Source: Candidatus Desantisbacteria bacterium CG2_30_40_21
Lineage (GTDB): Bacteria > UBA9089 > CG2-30-40-21
Direction of reading: 5' to 3'
NCBI GenBank assembly: GCA_001873945.1
Contig: MNYI01000055.1
Span: 1 to 8,709, forward strand
DNA length: 8,709 nt
Shown here: in pieces, positions 1 to 5,800 of the stretch
Layout of the letters: each line of letters begins with the position of its first letter
Numbering within the stretch: the first letter of the stretch is position 1
The notes under the pieces: generated by a model
The model's database searches: none
What the model saw: only the letters and a program-made list of their open reading frames with translations
What the model was told of the DNA's origin: nothing
Position numbers and translations under genes: made by a program

Positions 1-11
1 TAGGAAGACCT

Positions 12-89
12 CGAAAACAGTAAAAAAACGGGCGCTGTCCCCGGTTTTTTCGAAAACAGTAAAAAACGGGCGCTGTCCCCGGTTTTTTT
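12..89. repeat. Tandem pair of 38-39 bp palindromic repeats
   Basis: Two adjacent copies of one unit occupy 12-50 and 51-88. They differ only in the length of an A-run (7 versus 6 A). Each copy starts with CGAAAACAGT and then holds an imperfect palindrome: A6-CGGG, a 7-base loop (CGCTGTC), CCCG, one bulged G, T6. The palindromes lie at 61-88 and, in the other copy, from about 23 to 50. Read on the minus strand, the core is CCGGGGACAGCGCCCG. This looks like a dispersed REP-type intergenic element that has been duplicated in tandem. Its relation to a family elsewhere in the genome cannot be tested here. Confidence 0.85.
61..88 (-). terminator. Putative intrinsic terminator for the operon (repeat-derived)
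   Basis: This is the palindrome nearest the stop codon of the HEAT gene, starting 18 bp after it in the direction of transcription. On the minus strand an A6 run and a CGGG/CCCG stem with a 7-base loop are followed by a run of six U, so it has the layout of a rho-independent terminator. The GC stem is short (4 bp), and the A and T runs must serve as both stem and tail. The structure is nearly symmetric and could stop transcription from either side. A second copy at 23-50 would act as a back-up. Termination is inferred from structure only. Confidence 0.45.
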
Positions 90-105
90 ATCCGTCATTT
101 TAAGG

Positions 106-1311
106 TTAATACGACACTATTACCTTGCCATCAATTATCACAACCCCTATCCTCATTAATGAATTATCCAGAACATTTAGAACAGTAGTATCCATCTCTG
201 TTTTTCTTGCCTCAAGGAGTAGCTCCTTTATTATTGATGACTTAAATGTAGCTAATGTTTGTATGGCAAGTATTTTAATGCCTTGATCGTGGGAGGCAAG
301 GTGTTTTTGCAGGGCATCGATTGCCGTATCCTCATCATCTACACCGTGAAGACCCTGCACCTTCTGGATTGCTCTCATGGCTATTTCAGGGGTGGGATTG
401 TTCAACATTTCTATAATCATTCCCTCATTTTCCCTCATAGCAGACCAGCATGAAAGATTAGCCATAGCCTTGTCTGCTGAAAAGCTAAATCTATCCGTAC
501 TATTCCAGAGATCAAGGATTGTTGAGATTAGTTGCGGTTTATGCATTATCCCCAAAGAATGAACCGCAGAGCCAAATACCTCTACGATATTTGTCTTTTG
601 AGCAATAGACTGGGTGGTCTCGATTGCCTTCTCATCCTCTAATCTCCCTAAACTTACCATTATTCGTCTGACAAGGTCGGGTTGTTCGTCAGGATTATTC
701 ATCAACTCTTTAAGCCGCAAAAGAAGATCAGGTGCTGCTTCTTTATCCCCAACCAACTTTAATGCAAAGGCAGCCCTGCTTGATACCTCCTCATCCGTAT
801 CCTTTAATGTTCGTGCCAATACCCTCACCGTCTCTGTACTCTTATCAATCACCCCAAGCGATATGGCTATCTCCCCGCGAACAGCAGATGAATCGTTTGT
901 ATCCTCCAACCGTGCAGATAACATTTTAACCATCCTTTTTTGATAACCCTCTTGTTGACCAGGAGCCATGAGCCTCTTTTCCGGCACCCTCACCATACCT
1001 TGCGGCATAACCAGCTCATTTAACAATATCACCCGATAGGATTCATTCTTAGTTTTATCATCTATGCTCTCAAGTATCATATCGCCAATAGCAGGGTTAG
1101 TCTCCCACCTTTTCCGCAGTTCCATGATAACAGCAAAAACCATATCAGACTTATTCTCTATCACTGCCTGTTCCAGCACCTTCAACATATCAGAGTCATC
1201 TATTATCTGCAATGTCTCTGGCAGTGGTAAATTACTTTCCGCAGCTATGGCAAGATGGCAATAGCTGAGGAAGAATGTGAATAATAGCAGTAAAAACCAT
1301 GTTGTTTTCAT
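106..1311 (-). CDS. Exported HEAT-repeat protein
   Basis: A 401-residue protein of unknown specific function. The N-terminus (MKTTW, then a Leu/Phe-rich core ending near AIAA-ES, about residues 1-24) is a signal peptide, so the protein is predicted to be periplasmic or secreted; there is no clear lipobox. The rest is almost wholly alpha-helical. HEAT-type repeats are clearest at about residues 143-225: helix pairs with VRGEIAISLG and VSSRAAFALKLVGDKEAAPDL, the usual charged-helix/LGxIxD pattern. More degenerate repeats run to about residue 390. HEAT solenoids bind other proteins and are not enzymes, so a scaffold or adaptor role is inferred. The start was chosen from the ribosome binding site at 1319-1326; Met one codon upstream (1314) is equally plausible. 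A longer reading from a TTG at 1428 would place 39 residues, including translated palindromes, before the signal peptide and is rejected. It is the last gene of the apparent operon. Confidence 0.85.
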   Translation of the reverse strand: MKTTWFLLLLFTFFLSYCHLAIAAESNLPLPETLQIIDDSDMLKVLEQAVIENKSDMVFAVIMELRKRWETNPAIGDMILESIDDKTKNESYRVILLNELVMPQGMVRVPEKRLMAPGQQEGYQKRMVKMLSARLEDTNDSSAVRGEIAISLGVIDKSTETVRVLARTLKDTDEEVSSRAAFALKLVGDKEAAPDLLLRLKELMNNPDEQPDLVRRIMVSLGRLEDEKAIETTQSIAQKTNIVEVFGSAVHSLGIMHKPQLISTILDLWNSTDRFSFSADKAMANLSCWSAMRENEGMIIEMLNNPTPEIAMRAIQKVQGLHGVDDEDTAIDALQKHLASHDQGIKILAIQTLATFKSSIIKELLLEARKTEMDTTVLNVLDNSLMRIGVVIIDGKVIVSY

Positions 1312-1318
1312 CATATCT

Positions 1319-1326
1319 CTCCCTTT
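1319..1326 (-). promoter_or_regulatory. Ribosome binding site of the HEAT-repeat gene
   Basis: On the minus strand AAAGGGAG precedes ATGATG. The GGGAG core is 7 bases from the second ATG (1311) and 4 from the first (1314), which favours 1311 slightly. It sits about 10 bases after the double hairpin at 1336-1382 and decides the start against the upstream TTG. Confidence 0.75.
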
Positions 1327-1335
1327 AGTTATAGT

Positions 1336-1382
1336 ATCACAAGCATCTTGCTTGTGATTATTGCTCAATCTGGAAGATTGAG
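1336..1382. repeat. Double perfect hairpin in the intergenic gap
   Basis: Two perfect inverted repeats lie side by side in the gap between the PorV-like gene and the HEAT gene. The first has 10-base arms at 1336-1345 and 1349-1358 (ATCACAAGCA / TGCTTGTGAT) with a 3-base loop. The second has 8-base arms at 1364-1371 and 1375-1382 (CTCAATCT / AGATTGAG) with a 3-base loop. Five bases separate them. No T-tract follows either hairpin in the direction of transcription, so they do not look like an intrinsic terminator. The paired layout resembles a BIME/REP-like dispersed element, which could stabilise the upstream mRNA segment or tune expression of the last gene. A short AGTTA direct repeat (1327-1331 and 1381-1385) is too weak to call a target duplication. 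Confidence 0.8.
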
Positions 1383-1393
1383 TTACTTTTTCC

Positions 1394-2779
1394 CTATTTT
1401 TGACAATTAACATACGATATCCAACCAAGTCTGCCGTCTGGCAATTTTACCTGATAATACCACTGTTTTGAATCATCCACAAGTATAAGTTCTACTCCCT
1501 CAGGCACTGTGGTAATTACTGAATATTTTGTGCCAGGTCCTGAAAAAATCGGAGCATTATCGTTTGTAATTGTAATGGTTTTTACTTGCTTAGTCGGTTG
1601 CCCCGCAGCTGGCTGTAAAGTAGGGACAGAGCTTGTCCCTGTCCGTAAAGCAGCCGGGATGGATGGCATCGTTGCGACAGTTGCTGTAGCCAAAACAGAT
1701 GATTGTTTTTGCCGCACTTTTTCTTTTTCTTTAATATCAGCAAGCCATTGATCGTAGGAACAAGGTGCTTGAGGTGCTGCCTTCTTATCACTATCCAACT
1801 GCTGATCCCTTCTCTGCGTAGTTTCTTCTGCCACAGGTGCAATCCTTGTCTGCTCCGGTATCCTTTCTGTCACTACCGCATTCAATGATTCCGGCACATT
1901 CCTGCTGCTAAACTTTACAGAAACAGACAATCTGTGGATAGCCTCAAATTTCTCGTAAGACACAAAAGCATAGTCAATCTTTACATTCTTGAGCCTTACC
2001 CCAAACCCTGCAGTAGGACCATGTCCATCTTCAGAGTCATATCCACATCGCAGGGCAATCACATTTGCCAGCCAGCCCTCAAGCCCAACACAAGCAACTG
2101 TCTTTTTTTCAGGCAGAATGTTTGCCATCTCTCCGCTGATTGTAAGCCATGAGCCTGTCCATGCAAGCCCTGTTCTTATGGTTGTAGGAAGGGCAAATTT
2201 TCTATCAATAAACCTCATCTTTGTTCCAATGTTCTGAACCACAAGCCCCAATCCCATCTGTTTTGTCTTACACAAAAATCCAATATCACCTGCAAATCCC
2301 TTTGCATTCTCATTCCCAATCTCTTGCGAATATACCTTTCCTGTCCCACCAACAGAGATGTGATTAGTAAGGCTTATCCCACCAGATACACCAAATATTC
2401 CATCCATTTCCCGGAAGGTTTTCCCTGTTCCTTGAGGTTGTGTCTCAGTTGTTGTCTGTATTTCATCAGTAAGAAGCATATTGGCAAAACCGCCAAAGCC
2501 ATGATACACACCGCTTACACCGGTATAAGAAACATCCTCAAGCCATTTTGTATACTCAAGACTCATCTGCCCTGATTCAATCTGTCCAAGTCCAGCAGGG
2601 TTATAATGGACAGCCGAGTCATCATTTGCTACAGCACAAAAAGCCTTGCCCATAGCAGATGCCCGGACACCCATACCCATCTTCAGAAATGGCATGGCTG
2701 TGGTACATGCCCCGTTACCCCAACAGATAGTGGGCATTCCAATTAACAATATGGTTAATGATAACAATAATTTTTTCAT
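1394..2779 (-). CDS. PorV/UPF0164-family outer-membrane protein with C-terminal SH3 domain
   Basis: A 461-residue protein. Residues 1-21 or so are a signal peptide (MKKLLLSLTILLIGMP...). Residues 31-65 carry the hallmark N-terminal block of the PorV/PorQ (UPF0164) family: FLKMGMGVRASAMGKAF, then AVANDDSAVHYNPAGLG. Alternating, Gly- and aromatic-rich strands run to about residue 290 (ending RLSVSVKF), consistent with an outer-membrane beta-barrel of the FadL-like fold. In the Bacteroidetes type IX system PorV recognises cargo C-terminal domains; whether this homologue does so is inference, supported by the sorting-type domain on the adjacent giant protein. Residues 291-398 are a low-complexity charged/Ala-Pro linker. 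Residues 399-461 form a bacterial SH3 domain (FSGPGTKYSVITTVPEG, WYYQVKLPDGRLGWIS), not usual in PorV. The start is ATG at 2779, preceded by AAGAAGG at 8 bases; a TTG at 2812 would overlap the upstream stop and extend the protein before its signal peptide. The linker contains a palindromic insertion at 1615-1650. Confidence 0.88.
   Translation of the reverse strand: MKKLLLSLTILLIGMPTICWGNGACTTAMPFLKMGMGVRASAMGKAFCAVANDDSAVHYNPAGLGQIESGQMSLEYTKWLEDVSYTGVSGVYHGFGGFANMLLTDEIQTTTETQPQGTGKTFREMDGIFGVSGGISLTNHISVGGTGKVYSQEIGNENAKGFAGDIGFLCKTKQMGLGLVVQNIGTKMRFIDRKFALPTTIRTGLAWTGSWLTISGEMANILPEKKTVACVGLEGWLANVIALRCGYDSEDGHGPTAGFGVRLKNVKIDYAFVSYEKFEAIHRLSVSVKFSSRNVPESLNAVVTERIPEQTRIAPVAEETTQRRDQQLDSDKKAAPQAPCSYDQWLADIKEKEKVRQKQSSVLATATVATMPSIPAALRTGTSSVPTLQPAAGQPTKQVKTITITNDNAPIFSGPGTKYSVITTVPEGVELILVDDSKQWYYQVKLPDGRLGWISYVNCQK
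1615..1650. repeat. Small palindromic insert with 6-bp flanking direct repeats, in frame
   Basis: A 24-bp segment (1621-1644) is flanked by GTAAAG on both sides (1615-1620 and 1645-1650). It contains a perfect inverted repeat, AGGGACA at 1622-1628 and TGTCCCT at 1634-1640, with a 5-base centre. GTAG, the tetranucleotide that marks the foot of classical REP hairpins, is present at 1620-1623. Insert plus one flank is 30 bp, exactly ten codons. It encodes RTGTSSVPTL within the linker of the PorV-like protein; removing it would leave PAALQPAAG, a plain Ala/Pro linker. I read it as a REP-like or miniature palindromic element tolerated in a disordered linker. Chance origin is possible because the flanks are only six bases. 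Confidence 0.65.
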
Positions 2780-2787
2780 ATTTAATG

Positions 2788-2794
2788 CCTTCTT
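2788..2794 (-). promoter_or_regulatory. Ribosome binding site of the PorV-like gene
   Basis: AAGAAGG on the minus strand lies 8 bases before ATG at 2779, within the 26-bp gap after the giant gene's stop codon. It supports the short start with a normal signal peptide over the TTG at 2812, and suggests translation from the same message as the giant gene. Confidence 0.75.
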
Positions 2795-2805
2795 ATCGAG
2801 ATTCT

Positions 2806-5800
2806 CTACCAAATCACCGCAACCTTCCCTGTCTTCTTATTTCCATTAGCATCTGTGATGACATAAATATATGTTCCGCTGGCAACCGGTGCATTATCAT
2901 CATTCCTGCCATACCATGATGTTGAACCACCAGTAATCCCTGATTTCTCCCACGCCAGCTCACCAGCAAGATTGTAGATACTGATGCTGACATTATCTTG
3001 CAATCCATGGAAATTTACCTTCTCACTCATACCGGGTTTACAGGGATTGGGGAAGACTAAAAGCTGGCTAAAATCTGATGGATATGTTTCCCCAATCAAG
3101 GCAAATACAGAAAAAGCATTTACCTGAACACTGACACAGTTTTTGGCAAAATCTTGAATCTGCTCACCCTCAACCCGTTCCCATTTGCCGTAAACGAGCC
3201 GATATATCCATATCGTAGTTTCCCTTACATTTTCATTACCAATGTCTGTATAGGGAATGATTATTGTTACCCTTGAAGTTTCTGGCAGGGTTATACTGTC
3301 TGATTCACCTTTAAGGTTAAATTCCCGCATGGTATCTGGCAGAATTTTTTGCCTTGCTAAAAGTCTATTGCCTGCTACCTCAATCTCATTGTGCATTTTC
3401 ACGGTAGTCGTCCCAATGGTTACATAATAATCAACAGACAAGGTATTCTCCGGGATAACAACCATTGTCTCTAACCCATTGTTTGTGCTAAAAGTTCCCA
3501 CGGTTTGTTTTTCCCTTCGCATCAACAAATTAAGACTAATACTGCCGCAAACATCGCCCTTGGATGCAATTATTGCCACAGGTCCCATCATGGAGACCCT
3601 TATGGTAATAGTAGCCATCCCCTTGATAAGTGTTACTTTATTAGGGATAAGCATATCAGATGGCTCTAACTGGAATGTAGTTGTAGTAGCTACCAAATTA
3701 CCATTTTTATCGCATACAGATATTGTAATTGTTCCGGGTTCATCTTTATACCATTTATTGTGAAATATTGGATTGATTACAGCCTTTGCAGCCATGCCGT
3801 GTGTTACCACAATTGTAGTTGTGCCAATAATTAAATCGGTATATCTCCCGATAACTGTCCATGTGCCTGCCTTGCCAGCGATATACACGCTGCCTGAAAC
3901 CGTTCCCCATGGGTCATCGCTGCCAAATACTGTGCCAGTAGTTACTGTCCATGTATTACCAGCAGTATCACGAGCCATAGCAGTGTAACTAATCGCAACA
4001 CCAGCCATAATCGTGTGCGTTGCCGGCTCAATCGTAACCCTTAAAGCCATGCCACGCATTACAACCACCGCAGTCGCAACAGACAAGCTGCCATAGTTTC
4101 CGATAACTGTCCATGTCCCTACCTTGCCAGCGGTATACACATTGTCTGAAACCGTTCCCCATGGGTCATCACTGCTAAACACTGTGTCGGCGGTTACTGT
4201 CCAAGTATTACCAGCAGTATCATAAGCCATAGCAGTGTAGGTAACCGTAGCACCAGCCGTAATCGTATGCGTTGCTGGCTCAATCACAATCCTTGCAGCC
4301 ATGCCATGTGTTACAACCACTGTAGCCGTAGCAGACAGACTGCCATATCTTCCTGTAACCGTCCATGTCCCTGCCTTGCCAGCGGTATATATGCTGCCTG
4401 AAACCGTTCCCAATGGGTCATCACTGCTAAATACTGTGTCATCGGTTACCGTCCATGTATTGCCAACAGTATCACAAGCCATAGCAGTGTAATTAACCAC
4501 AGCACCAGCCGTAATCGTGTGCGTTGCCGATGTGATATCGAGCCGCTCAGGTAAACCGCGTGTAACAGTAACAGGGGTAGATGTGCCGGAGATACTCCCA
4601 TCAGTAACACGAAGCTGGACTGTTTCCACCTTAGTCAATGTAGTTTGAAGCATGGTTGTGGATACGCCTTGATTAAAATAAACTGTTTTGGTATAGGATG
4701 GAGATATGTTTGTAGGACTTTTCCCAGGACCACTATAGGTTAATGTCTTGTTGCCTGTATAGGTAGCTATATTACCAAACATATCATGTGTTGTGATGGT
4801 ACCAAGCAAAAAGGCATTGCCTGCGGTAACTGTCCCCGGGACAGAAAATCGCAGCGTAACCACGGATAAGGGATTGACAGTAATTGGTGATGATGTGCCG
4901 GAGATTGTGTCAGAATGGACAGTAATGCAGGGCTTCTCCCGGGTATCAAATAGTGTGAATGTACCCAAAAAGGCATTGCCGTTAGTAAATGTGATAGTTT
5001 TGTCAACTGGTCGAATTGGACTAAATTCATCTAAAGAATTCGTGGCATTGCAGGAACATGAAATACTGATAGCACCGGTTGGGCTGCCAATTGGGTTGTT
5101 GTAATTGTCAACGATGCTTAGTGCTACACCAAAGCCTGCACCGGCTGTTTCAATATTATTATGTTGGGTTACCACCTTAAAACGCAAAGGAAAAATCTCA
5201 TGTGCAAGATTAATGTTTATGTCTGGGATAATGACTCCTGCTTTAATATTAATAGGTGTAAGGCTGCCGACAAACACAGGCATAGTATCGCTCAAGTAGG
5301 CAGAAGACAAACTGCCATATACCCCTACCACATCCCCTGAGCTAACATCGTTATTACCGTCTGTATCAAACCAACAAATAAGATAACAAGTGCCAATATG
5401 TTCCACACTCATTTCATACCTAAAGCTGCCTGGTTCATTAACAGTAATATTATTACTGTTGAAAAATTTTCCATTGCCTATCTCTGGACTATCTGTAACC
5501 AAGCAATGCATGATGCCTGTCCTTGTGCCTGAGTAGGAAATATTGCCTGTAATAGTACCGGGGTAGAAAGACTCATATGCACCCATATCTACGGTTGTCT
5601 GGAGTATCCGTGGATTTCCATCCATGCCTGTTTCTGGTAAATTAGCCACTGTGTTTGTGCCTTTGTTGATGCAAGGGGAGGTTGCTTGCAGATGATAATT
5701 GCCTGCTCCAATAAATTGTGGGTTAGTAGAGATGTCATGAGAGGCAGCAGAACAGCCGAAGTAATTATTACTGCCGTCTTGTCCATTTCCCCAGATACAG

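Noticed and set aside
12..89. CRISPR array
   Set aside because: Only two units, directly abutting with no spacers, each with its own palindrome and T-run. This is a tandem repeat, not a CRISPR array.
614..943. Plus-strand open reading frame of 109 codons
   Set aside because: It lies antisense to the HEAT gene, has no recognisable domain or ribosome binding site, and has the composition expected of a shadow frame. The same holds for the other short plus-strand frames.
1312..1428. N-terminal extension of the HEAT protein from a TTG at 1428
   Set aside because: It overlaps the 3' end of the PorV-like gene, translates the double hairpin, has no better ribosome binding site and would bury the signal peptide about 40 residues inside.
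2780..2812. N-terminal extension of the PorV-like protein from a TTG at 2812
   Set aside because: It overlaps the stop of the giant gene and adds 11 residues before a normal signal peptide. ATG at 2779 has a well-spaced AAGAAGG.
3796..4554. Assembly artefact or frameshift in the tandem repeats
   Set aside because: The units differ at many residues and the reading frame stays open throughout, so simple assembly duplication is unlikely.
4767..5030. Minus-strand frame of 87 codons inside the giant gene
   Set aside because: It is a second frame on the same strand within continuous Ig-like coding sequence. The translation is low in structure and matches nothing known to me.
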